The position numbers were made by a program, and so were the translations under genes. This document shows, piece by piece, positions 35,501 to 43,147 of a stretch of DNA of 64,000 nt. Position 1 is the stretch's first letter. Each line of letters begins with the position of its first letter. Under the pieces are notes generated by a model that saw only the letters and a list, made by a program, of their open reading frames with translations, made no database searches and was not told where the DNA came from. Source of the DNA: Paraburkholderia largidicola (GTDB lineage Bacteria > Pseudomonadota > Gammaproteobacteria > Burkholderiales > Burkholderiaceae); the NCBI RefSeq assembly GCF_013426895.1, contig NZ_AP023176.1, positions 1,426,001-1,490,000 on the forward strand, in the 5' to 3' direction.

Positions 35501-38420
35501 TACGACGAGTTCGCACCAGGTTATCGCGAACGGCTCGACGATATCGGGCGATAGGGTCACGGGCGCAGCCGGTCACGACATGACGATTAGCGGCTCGACG
35601 GTCGCGGCCACACACGACGTGAACCTGTCCGCAGCGAACAACCTGACGGTCAACACGTCGCAGGATACGAGCGATTCGAGTCACTTTCATCAGGAAGTGA
35701 AGACAGGCCTCGGCAGTTCGGGTGGTATCGGCATCTCCTACGGCAAGGTCGACACGAAGGACACGACGAACGACAGTTCGGTGACGAACAACGCCAGCAT
35801 GATCGGGAGCACGGGCGGCAGCGTGAATCTGACGGCGGGCGCGGATCTGCATGTGACAGGCAGCGATCTCATTGCGGCTCAGAACGTGACGGGTGCGGGT
35901 GCGAACGTCATTATCGACGCGGCGACGAACACCGCGCACCACGACGAGACGCAGGAAGTCAGCAAGAGCGGTTTCACGCTGGCCGTGAAAGCGCCCGTCA
36001 TCGACGCCATTTCGAACACCATCGACCAGGCGCGGGCGGCGGGCCACAGTCAGGATGATCGCGCGGCGGCGTTGCATGGCATGGCGGCGGCAAGTGGCGC
36101 GCTCGACTCCATCGGCGCAGCGGGCGGCGCAATGGGCGAACTCGCCAACGGTCAGACGCCGTCGGCCAAGATCGAACTCAGCTACGGCAGCAGCCATAGC
36201 AAGAACACGTTCACCGAAGACAGCACGATGAACCGGGGTTCGAGCGTCACGGCGGGCGGCACAGCGGCATTCGTCGCGACGGGCAATGGCCAGACCGCGA
36301 GCGGCAACGTGACAATTGCCGGTTCTAACGTGAACGCGAACGACGTGATTCTTGCGGCGAAAAACCAGGTCAATCTCGTCAATACGACCGATACCGACAC
36401 GACGCGCAGCATGAACCAGTCAAGCAGCGCGAGTGTCGGCGTGTCGTATGGCACGCAGGGATTCGGCGTGTCGGCGTCGATGGCGAAGGCGCACGGCGAC
36501 GCAAACAGCGACGCGACGATGCAGAGCAACACGCATGTCACGGCGGCAAATACCGCGACCATTATTTCGGGCGGCGATACGAACATCATCGGCGCGAATG
36601 TGAATGGCCGTCAGGTGAACGCCGATGTCGGCGGCAACCTGAACATCGCGAGCGTGCAGGACACGATGGCGAGCAGCGCGCATCAGGAAAGCATGGGAGG
36701 CGGTTTCAGCGTCAGTCAGGGCGGCGGCAGTGGGAGCTTTAGTTCGCAGCACGGCAATGCGAGCGGCAGCTATACGGGCGTGAACGAACAGGCAGGCATC
36801 CGGTCGGGCGACGGTGGGTTCAACGTCAACGTCAAAGGCAATACGGACCTGAACGGCGCGATTATCGCGAGCGATGCGGATGCGTCGAAGAATAATCTGT
36901 CGACAGGCACACTCACCTATTCCGACATACAGAACCAGTCCAGCTACGACGCGCATTCGGGCGGGTTCAGCGCGGGCGCGACGACGGGTGACGGCGGCTC
37001 GAACTACACGACGCACGGCCCTGCTTCCGGCAAGAACGCGGGCGGCGGCGCGCCGATGTTGAGTCAGAACGACAGCGGCAGCGACAGCGCCACGACGCGC
37101 AGCGGCATCAGCGCGGGCACGATCAATGTCACGGACAGCGCGCACCAGACGCAGGATGTGGCGGGCCTGAACCGCGATACGTCGAATACGAACGGCACGG
37201 TCGCGACGTTGCCGGACGTGAACAACCTGCTGGACAAACAGGCTGACATGATGGCGGCGGCGAGCGCGGCGGGTGAAGCGGTATCGCGGCGCGTGGGCGA
37301 TTACGCAAACTCGAAACTCAAGGAAGCACAGGCAGCGGGTGACCAGGCAGGCATCGACGCGTGGAAGGAAGGAGGCACGGCGCGGGCTGAAATGCAGGCG
37401 GCAGGCGGAGCGCTCGTCGCCGGTCTCGCGGGCGGTAATGCGCTCGGCGGCGCAGCCGGTGCGGGGATTGCGTCGATTGCTGCGGGCAAGCTGAACGAAC
37501 TGAGCGGTGCGATTGCAGGATCGAATCCGACCGGCAATGCGGATATGAACCAGGCACTCGGCAACATCGTGGCGAACGCGATTGCTACTGGAGCGGGCGC
37601 GGCGGTCGGAGGCAATGCGGGCGCGTTCTCTGGGTACGACGTGGACCGTTACAACCGGCAGTTGCACCCCGAGGAAAAGACGCTAGCGAAGCAACTCGCA
37701 GACAAGAGTGGCGGCAAATATACCCAGGCGCAGATCGAAGACCAATTGCACATCATGGGTGTAAGCACGAACGGCACGTCCGAATCGGGAGCACCCGCAA
37801 CACTGATCGGGCAGGCACCGACTGATTCAGGTGCGCAATGGATTTCGGGCGGAACGACGGCGGACGGCAAACCGATTCTGACGCAGGTTACAGCGCAGGC
37901 GAATCCAGATTTGCAGGTTTACATTCTCGCAAACTATGGATCAGCGTCGCCGGGCGGCGTGCCTAGCCAGTTCACCTATGATCGGCCATCGGGAACCGGC
38001 TCGACAAACATAGCTGGTCCTTTTACCAGGATGGACAAGTCCGATGTTAATTTCGTGAGGAACACAACGGCGGACGTGTCGTCGATGATCTCGACGAATG
38101 CTGGACGCGTATCGGCCGTTGCAGCAGCAGGCGGAGCAATAACGCCTTGTTCTGTCGTCTGTGATGGGATTGCATTTGCTGGAACAATTCTAGGGACCGC
38201 CGCCGACGCAGTCGGACAATTGGCTAACCACGACAACGGGCAGTATATTTTCAACGGTTCTACGTCTCTCGCGTCGAACTGGATATCAGCTGCTCAGCCC
38301 CGTTTCACCCCTATCGTGAATGAGTTGGTCAATTTAGTTAACGGGAGCGGTATCGCTACAAACGCTCAGGGCAAAATAAACTCCATTCTTGGACCTCAAC
38401 CCTCCAATGGGAAAAAATGA
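29595..38420 (+). CDS. bcpA: Two-partner-secretion exoprotein, CdiA/BcpA-type contact-dependent growth inhibition toxin
   Basis: A GTG start at 29595 yields 2941 residues. The first 24 residues (MNQKAYRLVFSRFRGMLVAVEE) are the extended signal-peptide region, and the signal core ends near ASA67. The TPS secretion domain follows, with NPNGL at about 175-179. A very long filamentous region holds beta-helix repeats of the form NTGGTLSG, and from about residue 1740 haemagglutinin-type repeats run (SAGGNATLAAG, VTGAAGHDMTISGS). From about residue 2680 (DRYNRQLHPEEK) a pretoxin module leads into a unique C-terminus of about 250 residues with hydrophobic stretches and a CSVVC pair. The toxin tip and downstream genes are AT-richer than the shaft. 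The order toxin, immunity, small membrane protein, transporter is the Burkholderia bcpAIOB type. Confidence 0.93.
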   Translation: MNQKAYRLVFSRFRGMLVAVEETATAAGKAGETRATGRTPKALAICLSLRQLALTALLTLSSLMASAQIVPGGSHAPGVVTTQNGIPQVNINRPAGSGVSMNTYNQFDVQKNGAILNNSPTIVNTQQAGYINGNPNFGANDAARVIVNQVNGAAPSQLRGFLEVAGRSAQVVVANPNGLLVDGGGFINTSRATLTTGMPNFAADGSLAGFNVTGGNITVQGAGFNGSNIDQVDLLARAVQANAAIYARNLNVVTGANAVDYNTLAATPIAGSAPAPGVSIDVSNLGGMYANRIVLVGAENGVGVSNKGVLAAQAGDLILTTQGKLVLAGQTNASGNITANARDGIDNSGTTYAQQSVGANTLGVLANSGTFAAQQNTIISAGSVTSTGTFGAGVNGDGTIAGSGDLSVTATGSVAATGRNQGGGNTTIQGAAVNLTGSNTSANGMLTLAASNGDLNLSGASTTAAGALNASASGTLTNDNGKLSGGSVQASAANVSNTGGQIVSGSTVGLSTAGALANRQGVIQSAGSATVNAASLDNTGGQILSLNGDGLNLGVTGTLLNGVGGTIGGNGNVQVSASTFTNQGKANALRDAVLRAWNLTNSGTVTAGGALNASATGALSNSGGTLSGAATTVNASSIDNTSGSIDGDTLAVMSSGDLVNRNGRLTQYGTADQTISAGGALDTTGGTIASNANGLTVSANSITNDSGTLQHAGAGMLKIKASGALSNIGGKVQTNGALTVSGAKLDNSGGTLTAQQAAQVNADSGFVNRNGTVYGAKGLTVSTQGDIDNTGGSAQSAGALSVTAGGALSNARGTISANGAHGAVNLSAASVDNTKGKLTNAGDGATTVTAFSVTNTGGTLGGNGDVTVNAQTLTNDAGANLVAGGAAHLNVTQRVNNAGGTLYGGTGLTLKQAGAAVINDSGTILGGLDVSVNVASLSNASGAIRANRDIAASGIVSGDGDMIAGRNLGLAVNGDYTSGASNNLHADGDMTLSATGTLTNTGTLAANGALTATGANVVNAMGADINSTNTTVSAAGTLSNAGRIEGDAVTTHSATLANTGTVIGNDVTVNANDVQNTGAAAVIAGANSVHVYAQNAVTNADGALIYSAGSLEIAKDGTRDGSGMLANQTGTLTNSAGTIEADGDIDIAAHTVSNIRTGVQTAPGTPQDAGTTTLTLWTAGLGSDLSAGVFGNYHSLDFPEWNWSLGAGIGDKTIYALANPITIKVPASQVTNIDTSAQTFSLTQPIYDHYQSGSTIVARDITTNATQWYNSLTTNADGTVSITFWPDFDPNRNIRPDQAEVRWDIGNHDYVEKSRATQTTTTTDQLVSAGNVATIQAQDAIRINADGGSISNESSTMAAGGNLVRRADGGGIVNDTGTVLQQAVVTSTESVFYWHQKTGGSNSTTEPRNDGKYDGVTQYTTTVDALPAIASSNQNVQTDAQTISINSVDRQGQTVAGSGVTGGSADGTQTGTISGQSNRPQTVGGATGGIPNLKLPVNGLYTYNTAPGTTYLIATDPRFTQYANFISSDYLLKQLGYDPSTIEKRLGDGLYETTLIRNQVTQLTGRAFLAGFTDNLDEYTALMNHGVTYAKAFGLEPGIALTPAQMAQLTTDMVWLVSQDVTLPDGSHQSVLVPQVYLAQSSTVDLTRSGALVAGNAVNLNASGDVNNSGHIVSNVATTVIGNSITNSGMIGSAGTTAVAAVQDVRNSSGRIGGADVIVQAGRDVINETQTYGVSKSFTDGHYAGGATGTAVDALGTISATNSATVTAGRDVNLNGALVQAGGSAAIAAGRDLNVGTVELTATKDSSGYGGQDFRHERQTQNLGSAIVAGGDVVTVSGRDTTLTNATVRAGGDVSMVAGGDLTVTATKDVHTHSEQSMSNSKSQLTSSSYDEQVQGSSVSAGGNATLAAGLSGNGNLAILGSTVATDAGGVKLVSTGDVTIGSVTETHDSQSWSHNEHSGFLSKQKDTDTTSSHQVIANGSTISGDRVTGAAGHDMTISGSTVAATHDVNLSAANNLTVNTSQDTSDSSHFHQEVKTGLGSSGGIGISYGKVDTKDTTNDSSVTNNASMIGSTGGSVNLTAGADLHVTGSDLIAAQNVTGAGANVIIDAATNTAHHDETQEVSKSGFTLAVKAPVIDAISNTIDQARAAGHSQDDRAAALHGMAAASGALDSIGAAGGAMGELANGQTPSAKIELSYGSSHSKNTFTEDSTMNRGSSVTAGGTAAFVATGNGQTASGNVTIAGSNVNANDVILAAKNQVNLVNTTDTDTTRSMNQSSSASVGVSYGTQGFGVSASMAKAHGDANSDATMQSNTHVTAANTATIISGGDTNIIGANVNGRQVNADVGGNLNIASVQDTMASSAHQESMGGGFSVSQGGGSGSFSSQHGNASGSYTGVNEQAGIRSGDGGFNVNVKGNTDLNGAIIASDADASKNNLSTGTLTYSDIQNQSSYDAHSGGFSAGATTGDGGSNYTTHGPASGKNAGGGAPMLSQNDSGSDSATTRSGISAGTINVTDSAHQTQDVAGLNRDTSNTNGTVATLPDVNNLLDKQADMMAAASAAGEAVSRRVGDYANSKLKEAQAAGDQAGIDAWKEGGTARAEMQAAGGALVAGLAGGNALGGAAGAGIASIAAGKLNELSGAIAGSNPTGNADMNQALGNIVANAIATGAGAAVGGNAGAFSGYDVDRYNRQLHPEEKTLAKQLADKSGGKYTQAQIEDQLHIMGVSTNGTSESGAPATLIGQAPTDSGAQWISGGTTADGKPILTQVTAQANPDLQVYILANYGSASPGGVPSQFTYDRPSGTGSTNIAGPFTRMDKSDVNFVRNTTADVSSMISTNAGRVSAVAAAGGAITPCSVVCDGIAFAGTILGTAADAVGQLANHDNGQYIFNGSTSLASNWISAAQPRFTPIVNELVNLVNGSGIATNAQGKINSILGPQPSNGKK

Positions 38421-38683
38421 AAATCCAGTTTATCGACAACGGCAACTTATCGTCGTGGCTTCGCTTGGCACTAATCGTAGTTGGGCTGGTGTTTGGCACT
38501 GTTGCGATTGAATACGATCTTCCGAACGTTTGGGCGAGGGTTCTATTATTAGGTGGCTTTTTTCTCGTACTAATCGGTGGAATGGCTAGTCGGGCTAAAT
38601 TGCTGAATATCAAACCCTTCGACAACAGCTACAAGAAAGCACGCAAGACCTACGAGAGCAACGACAACGAGGAAAGGAAATGA
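38417..38683 (+). CDS. Small two-helix membrane protein, putative CDI immunity protein
   Basis: The 88-residue protein overlaps the toxin gene by four bases (ATGA), the usual arrangement for a CDI immunity gene. Two membrane helices are visible: WLRLALIVVGLVFGTVAIEY at about 14-33 and VWARVLLLGGFFLVLIGGMA at about 38-57. A charged tail follows (SYKKARKTYESNDNEERK). An immunity protein in the inner membrane suggests that its toxin acts on or inserts into that membrane. The gene is AT-rich compared with the neighbours, as is common for exchangeable toxin/immunity pairs. I recognise no family by sequence; the role is inferred from position. Confidence 0.75.
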   Translation: MKIQFIDNGNLSSWLRLALIVVGLVFGTVAIEYDLPNVWARVLLLGGFFLVLIGGMASRAKLLNIKPFDNSYKKARKTYESNDNEERK

Positions 38684-39090
38684 GTACGCAACAATCAGAC
38701 GACGTCTACATTGATGACAAGTTTGCAGTTGCGGAAGTAGTGTTTTACATGCTCTCGGTGCTACAGATTATTTCTGCATTGATGATGGCGACGGGTTCTC
38801 TACCGATCAATCTGGCACAGTCGGCAACAACTATGCAGCGTGCCGCAGTGACCCTCGCGGCAGTGGTCAACATCCTCTGCTTTGCCGTCGCCTACGTCAT
38901 GGTCGCCCGTTACCTCAAACGTTGCACGAGTCTGGTGTGGCGCATCGCCTTGGCTCTACTCCTGATGAACCTCGGCCTAAACGCAGTGCTAGTTGTCGTG
39001 CAGCCAGGCCCGGGGCCAGTACTGATCTGTTGCCTCTCTGTAGCGGGGATTGGTTCGCTATGGAACCGGCGTAAAGCCGTCAAACCATAA
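38680..39090 (+). CDS. Four-helix membrane protein in the BcpO position of the CDI locus
   Basis: The 136-residue protein overlaps the preceding gene by four bases. Four membrane helices are visible: VFYMLSVLQIISALMMATG, TLAAVVNILCFAVAYVMVAR, IALALLLMNLGLNAVLVVV and VLICCLSVAGIGSLW. In Burkholderia bcpAIOB loci this slot holds BcpO, often a small lipoprotein of unclear function. No lipobox is visible here, so it is not a typical BcpO. It may be a second immunity protein or a helper of immunity. I cannot assign a family. Confidence 0.7.
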   Translation: MSTQQSDDVYIDDKFAVAEVVFYMLSVLQIISALMMATGSLPINLAQSATTMQRAAVTLAAVVNILCFAVAYVMVARYLKRCTSLVWRIALALLLMNLGLNAVLVVVQPGPGPVLICCLSVAGIGSLWNRRKAVKP

Positions 39091-39169
39091 GTCTCAGAGC
39101 GATTCTATTGCGGCAGCGGTCTCATGGCCGCTTGCCTCGCCACACGCAAAATCATAGACCAATTCACCA

Positions 39170-40951
39170 ATGAAAATCAGGAACAGGCTGGCGGCTTTGC
39201 CGCTCACAGCCCTGGTCACACTCGCGTCTGCACAACGCGCGCCTTCGCCGGCAGACGAAGCAGCAGCCGCACGCGCGAACGCGGAACAGAACCAGCAACT
39301 ACAGCAGCAGCGCGACGCACAGCAGCGGGAACAGACCGTCACTGCGGCCACCGTGCGCTCCACCGTGCCGAAGGCCGGGGTATATCCCGACCTTCCGCGC
39401 GAATCGCCGTGCTTTCGCATCGACACGTTCGCGCTCGACGTACCGGCCACGCTCCCCGATGTCGCGCGCAAGCATGGCGCGTCCAATCTCCCGCTTGATC
39501 CTTTCTGGTTCGCGCGCGAATGGCTCGATCACTACAGGGGCGAGTGTATCGGCAAGGCGAGACTCGACATACTCACGAAGGGATTGCAGCAGATGATCCT
39601 GTCGCGCGGCTACGTGACGACACGCGTGCTGCTGCCCGAACAGGACATGTCGACGGGCACGCTGAAAGTCGCGCTCGTGCCGGGTGTCGTGCGGCATCTA
39701 CGTTTTGCCGATCCCGACATGCGCGGCACATGGAAATCCGCATTTCCAGCGCGCGACGACGACCTGCTGAACCTGCGCGATCTGGAGCAAGGGCTGGAGC
39801 AGATGAAGCGCGTCGCGTCGCAAGACGTTGACATGAAGATCGAACCGACTGACGCGCCAGGCGAAAGCGACATCGTTCTGAACGTCAAACGCGCGAAGCC
39901 ATGGAGGTTCGTCGTATCGGCCGACAACTCGGGTACAAACGCAACGGGCAAATGGCAAGGCAACGTGAGCCTCGGCATCGACAACCCGCTCGGCCTGAAC
40001 GACGTGTTCATGGTCGGCGCGAACCAGGATCTGTCGTTCGGCAACAAGACGCTCGGCTCGCATGGTTTCAACGGCTCGTATTCCGTGCCGTGGGGTTACT
40101 GGACGGCGACGCTATCGGGCAACACGAACACGTACTACCAGAACGTCGCGGGCGTGAACCAGACGTTCGTGTCCAGCGGCAACGCGCGGACAACCGCATT
40201 CAGGCTCGCGCGCGTACTCTCGCGCAGCCAGAGCGACGTGCTCGGCGCGTATCTCCAGCTGTCGAAGCGTTTCGGCGAGAGCTTCATCGAAGGCACGACG
40301 ATCCCGATTCAGGACCGCAACAACACGTTCATCGAAGCGGGCGCGACCGACCGCCATTTCTTCGGCGCGGCGCAGTTCGACGGCACGCTTGCCTACCGTC
40401 AAGGCGTTCGCGGCCTGGGCGCAACCGGCGATCCGAACCCGTACCTCTACGACCCAACCACGCAGAACACGCCGCATCCCACCTATCTCTACGAGATGGC
40501 CGTACTCGACGCCAATCTGTCGATACCGTTCGCCATCGCATCACAGAATGTCCGCTACGTGACGACCTTCCACGGACAGTTCACCAACGACCTGCTGTTC
40601 TACATCGACGACTTGACCATCGGCAGCCGCTACACGGTACGCGGCTTCGACGGCGAAACGATGCTCGCAGCAGAGAAAGGCCTCTATTGGCGCAACGAAC
40701 TGCAATGGCCCATCGTCCAGACAGGACAGACGCTATACGCCGGCATCGACTACGGACGCGTGTACGGCCCGAACACCGCGATTCTGGCGGGCACCCAACT
40801 CGCAGGCGCGGTGCTCGGCATTCGTGGCGGCATGCCGGCGACGTACGCAGCATTCTCGTATGACCTGTTCGCGGGCACGCCCATCTACAAACCAGCGGGA
40901 TTTCCAACTGCACGCGTCACGGCAGGTGTACAGGCGACGATCCAGTTCTAG
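39170..40951 (+). CDS. bcpB: TpsB-type outer membrane transporter of the two-partner/CDI system (ShlB/FhaC/BcpB family)
   Basis: The 593-residue protein has a short signal peptide (LAALPLTALVTLASAQ), a Gln/Glu/Ala-rich linker (residues 27-56), and then POTRA repeats: CFRIDTFAL at about 82 and GYVTTRVLLPEQDMSTGTLKVALVPG at about 145-170, in landmarks LLPEQDMSTGTLKVALVPG. A 16-strand barrel has the VRGF motif (YTVRGFDGE) inside the pore and ends with VQATIQF. It exports the exoprotein encoded upstream. The gap from the 136-residue gene is 79 bp. The transporter gene lies last in the order, as in Burkholderia bcpAIOB loci. Confidence 0.93.
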   Translation: MKIRNRLAALPLTALVTLASAQRAPSPADEAAAARANAEQNQQLQQQRDAQQREQTVTAATVRSTVPKAGVYPDLPRESPCFRIDTFALDVPATLPDVARKHGASNLPLDPFWFAREWLDHYRGECIGKARLDILTKGLQQMILSRGYVTTRVLLPEQDMSTGTLKVALVPGVVRHLRFADPDMRGTWKSAFPARDDDLLNLRDLEQGLEQMKRVASQDVDMKIEPTDAPGESDIVLNVKRAKPWRFVVSADNSGTNATGKWQGNVSLGIDNPLGLNDVFMVGANQDLSFGNKTLGSHGFNGSYSVPWGYWTATLSGNTNTYYQNVAGVNQTFVSSGNARTTAFRLARVLSRSQSDVLGAYLQLSKRFGESFIEGTTIPIQDRNNTFIEAGATDRHFFGAAQFDGTLAYRQGVRGLGATGDPNPYLYDPTTQNTPHPTYLYEMAVLDANLSIPFAIASQNVRYVTTFHGQFTNDLLFYIDDLTIGSRYTVRGFDGETMLAAEKGLYWRNELQWPIVQTGQTLYAGIDYGRVYGPNTAILAGTQLAGAVLGIRGGMPATYAAFSYDLFAGTPIYKPAGFPTARVTAGVQATIQF

Positions 40952-40965
40952 CGCAACGCCCCGCC

Positions 40966-42108
40966 TCACCGCGACTCAATCGACCCCTGACTCGGCGGCG
41001 ACGTCACGATGCCCCACGCGAGCGGCAAATCGCCAATCTGCCCGACCGTCTGATAGCTCTTCGCATCGAGCACGAACACGGCATTCGAGCGCCCGCACGC
41101 CATCAGCACCTTCGACCCATCCGGCGTAAAGCTGAAATGCCAGCAGCGCTGCCCGACGGGCGCGTCGGCCACATGCTCATACGTCTTCGCATCGAACACC
41201 TGCAAGGTCTTGTCGCGCGCGGCGGCGACGAGCAGATGCTTGCCCTCGGGATCGAACGCGACGCCGTACGGACCCATCTTCGTATCGACCGTCTTCAGTG
41301 TCTTCAACGTCGCCGCGTCCAGCACGACGAACTTGTTGGTGTTCTCCAGCGTCACCACATACTGCTTGTGGTCCGGCGACGCCTTGATGCCGCGCGGCCG
41401 CGAACCCTTGTCCATCTTCACCGTGCGCACGAGCTTGCCCGTGCCGGTGCGATACACCGACACCGTATCGTCGCCTTCGTTAGTGACGAGCAGCTCGCGC
41501 CCATCCGGCGAAAACTCGACGCCCTCTGTCTCGTGCCCGCTCTTCACCGAGCGCACCACCTTCATCGTCTTCAGATCGACGATGGCGACTTCGGCGGGCG
41601 GGCTGTTCGCGTCGTCATCGTCGTCGTGGCCCTTCCCCGGCCCGCCGCCCGCTCCGGCTTCGGGCTTGCCTTCCGGTTTGCCTGCGCCCTCGGCACCCTG
41701 CGTTCCCTGATTCGCCGCCAGCACCTGCGGCGGCGGCCCGCTCTCACCCGGTTCATAGGTCACGTAAGCAAACCCGCGATGCACCCGCACGAACTCCGGG
41801 TTCTTGCCGATCTTCACGCGCGCGATCACCTTGTCCGTCGACGTATCGATCACCGACAGATCGCCCGTCTTGTTCGCCACCAATAGCTTGCTGCCGTCCG
41901 ACGTCAGGCTCAGCCCGCGCGGGCCGTCCTTGCCGAGTCCGATGGTTTTCTTCAGCGTCATCTGGTCGAGGTCGATCACGCCGACGCCGTTCGTCTCGCT
42001 CGTCACGTACGCGACGGACGCGGCCGATGCCTGTCCGATACCCGCGCCCAACAGAACGGCGAGCGCGACGGATATCGCCACGCGTGTATGTCTGGTCGTG
42101 CAATGCAT
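40966..42108 (-). CDS. YVTN/YncE-type beta-propeller periplasmic protein, PQQ-oxidation associated
   Basis: I chose ATG 42108 (380 residues, MHCTTRHTRVAIS), with a signal peptide ending ASAAS near residue 29. The YVTN beta-propeller repeats are clear: VAYVTSETNGVGVIDLD, KLLVANKTGDLSVIDTS, ELLVTNEGDDTVSVYRT, and QYVVTLENTNKFVVLDA. A low-complexity insertion of Gly/Pro/Glu then five Asp (GKGHDDDDDANS) falls between blades near residue 150. Such proteins are common in gene sets around PQQ-dependent alcohol dehydrogenases; their role is not settled. A CGGGA-N5-TCCCG palindrome lies 132 bp upstream. It is convergent with the TpsB gene, with 14 bp between. Confidence 0.88.
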   Translation of the reverse strand: MHCTTRHTRVAISVALAVLLGAGIGQASAASVAYVTSETNGVGVIDLDQMTLKKTIGLGKDGPRGLSLTSDGSKLLVANKTGDLSVIDTSTDKVIARVKIGKNPEFVRVHRGFAYVTYEPGESGPPPQVLAANQGTQGAEGAGKPEGKPEAGAGGGPGKGHDDDDDANSPPAEVAIVDLKTMKVVRSVKSGHETEGVEFSPDGRELLVTNEGDDTVSVYRTGTGKLVRTVKMDKGSRPRGIKASPDHKQYVVTLENTNKFVVLDAATLKTLKTVDTKMGPYGVAFDPEGKHLLVAAARDKTLQVFDAKTYEHVADAPVGQRCWHFSFTPDGSKVLMACGRSNAVFVLDAKSYQTVGQIGDLPLAWGIVTSPPSQGSIESR

Positions 42109-42239
42109 CGATGTCTCCTGCGGAGTGTTGTTCGACGGGGCCGCGTCGAATCGCGCGAGCCATGTTCGTTGTGCCGCAAGGGCAGATTCACCCAGGCTCA
42201 AGTTAGCGCATCGCGCGTCGGGATGACAGCTTGGAGGGC

Positions 42240-42254
42240 CGGGAGTTTTTCCCG
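42240..42254. promoter_or_regulatory. Third CGGGA-N5-TCCCG palindrome, upstream of the beta-propeller gene
   Basis: CGGGAGTTTTTCCCG lies 132 bp before the beta-propeller gene start and 22 bp after the upstream gene's stop. It matches the pair at 26907-26943, so one regulator may control both loci. Confidence 0.5.
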
Positions 42255-42275
42255 AAATCGATGGATGCGCGCGGC

Positions 42276-42890
42276 TCAATGCGCGGCTTCCGGTTCTGAC
42301 GCGAGCAGGCCGACAAGTGCGTCGACGCCGCGCCGCCACGACTGGTCCGTATTGCCGCGGATATCGACGGAGCGCTGGAACACGACCTGCCCGCTCGCCG
42401 TGTCTTCGATGCGCAGGTTGATGTTGAGGATCAGGTTGCTGATTTTCTGCACCCAGCACACGCCGACGCGTTGCACGCCGAGCTTTCGGCCGATTTCCAG
42501 CTCGCAGCCGTTGCAGGCGCTCAGGTCCTGCGTCTTCGTGAAGCCGTCGATCAGCGCCGCCGCCGGACGATTGTCCGCGACCTTGAACAGGCCGCGCTGG
42601 TCGACGCGCGTGCGCAACTCGGTGCTCGCCATCGCGGCACGCGCCTGTTGCGACTGGGTGACGGAGGCATCGTTGTACGCCGCGTTGTCGTCGATCACGA
42701 CGCAGTCGAGCAGCGCGATGGCGGGCGGCGCGGCAGCGACTGTCACCGAAACGGTACAGAGTGCGGCGCTCGCAACGAGCAGACGGCACAGCGCGCATGC
42801 GCGCCGCAGTCTGCCGCTGTCGGCGTTGGATCGGCAAGCGGTCAACGCGGTAAGCCCTCCACGATCGATATGCGCATGGCGCAGGCGCAC
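42276..42890 (-). CDS. DUF2380/DUF3280-like periplasmic protein, quinoprotein-dehydrogenase associated
   Basis: The frame encodes up to 204 residues from a GTG at 42890; a TTG at 42845 has a better ribosome site (GGAGGG eight bases upstream). A signal peptide core is visible (LLVASAALCTVSVTVAA). The mature part starts IALLDCVVIDDN and contains RVDQRGLFKVADN, a CNGC pair (LSACNGCELEIGRKLGVQRVG) and NLILNINLRIEDTASGQ. Proteins of this type (DUF2380/DUF3280) occur next to PQQ alcohol dehydrogenase genes; no function is established. It lies 167 bp upstream of the beta-propeller gene on the same strand, and the two may form one unit. Confidence 0.8.
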   Translation of the reverse strand: MRLRHAHIDRGGLTALTACRSNADSGRLRRACALCRLLVASAALCTVSVTVAAAPPAIALLDCVVIDDNAAYNDASVTQSQQARAAMASTELRTRVDQRGLFKVADNRPAAALIDGFTKTQDLSACNGCELEIGRKLGVQRVGVCWVQKISNLILNINLRIEDTASGQVVFQRSVDIRGNTDQSWRRGVDALVGLLASEPEAAH

Positions 42891-42961
42891 CGATGCGCCC
42901 GCCTTCGCGACGATCGTGAAGCAGATACCGGGCCTGAATGCTGCGGCGCGTTGGCGGCAGG

Positions 42962-43147
42962 TCAGGTTTCGGAAACGGAATCCGCAGTCTGCGCCGCCGA
43001 TTCCGCGGCCAGCGCCTTACCAACCTCTTCCGCAAATCGCTGCAACGAAGAAAGTGGCCCGCAGACGCTGTGATACATCTGACTGCCGATCTGCGCGTCC
43101 AGCAACACCTGCATGCCGGACTTCTTAGCCATTTCGATCAGATCCAC
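42962..43147 (-). CDS. Small conserved-looking protein of unknown function (61 residues)
   Basis: The GTG at 43147 is preceded by AAGGAG with a six-base gap, a strong ribosome site that decides the start; a longer frame to 43186 has none. The product starts MDLIEMAKKSGMQVLLDAQIG and contains SVCGPLSSLQRFAEEVGKALA, a soluble alpha/beta pattern with no membrane segment. The start site and balanced composition argue for a real gene. I recognise no family with certainty. It lies 71 bp upstream of the DUF2380/3280-like gene on the same strand. Confidence 0.6.
   Translation of the reverse strand: MDLIEMAKKSGMQVLLDAQIGSQMYHSVCGPLSSLQRFAEEVGKALAAESAAQTADSVSET

Noticed and set aside
34440..36197. A 585-codon frame opposite the exoprotein gene
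   Set aside because: Long antisense frames are expected in repetitive high-GC genes; composition is His/Arg/Ala-rich with no domain.
42109..43035. The 689-codon reading that joins the beta-propeller with an upstream 309-codon stretch
   Set aside because: The upstream part is a shadow of the DUF2380/3280-like gene; the signal peptide at 42108 marks the true start.
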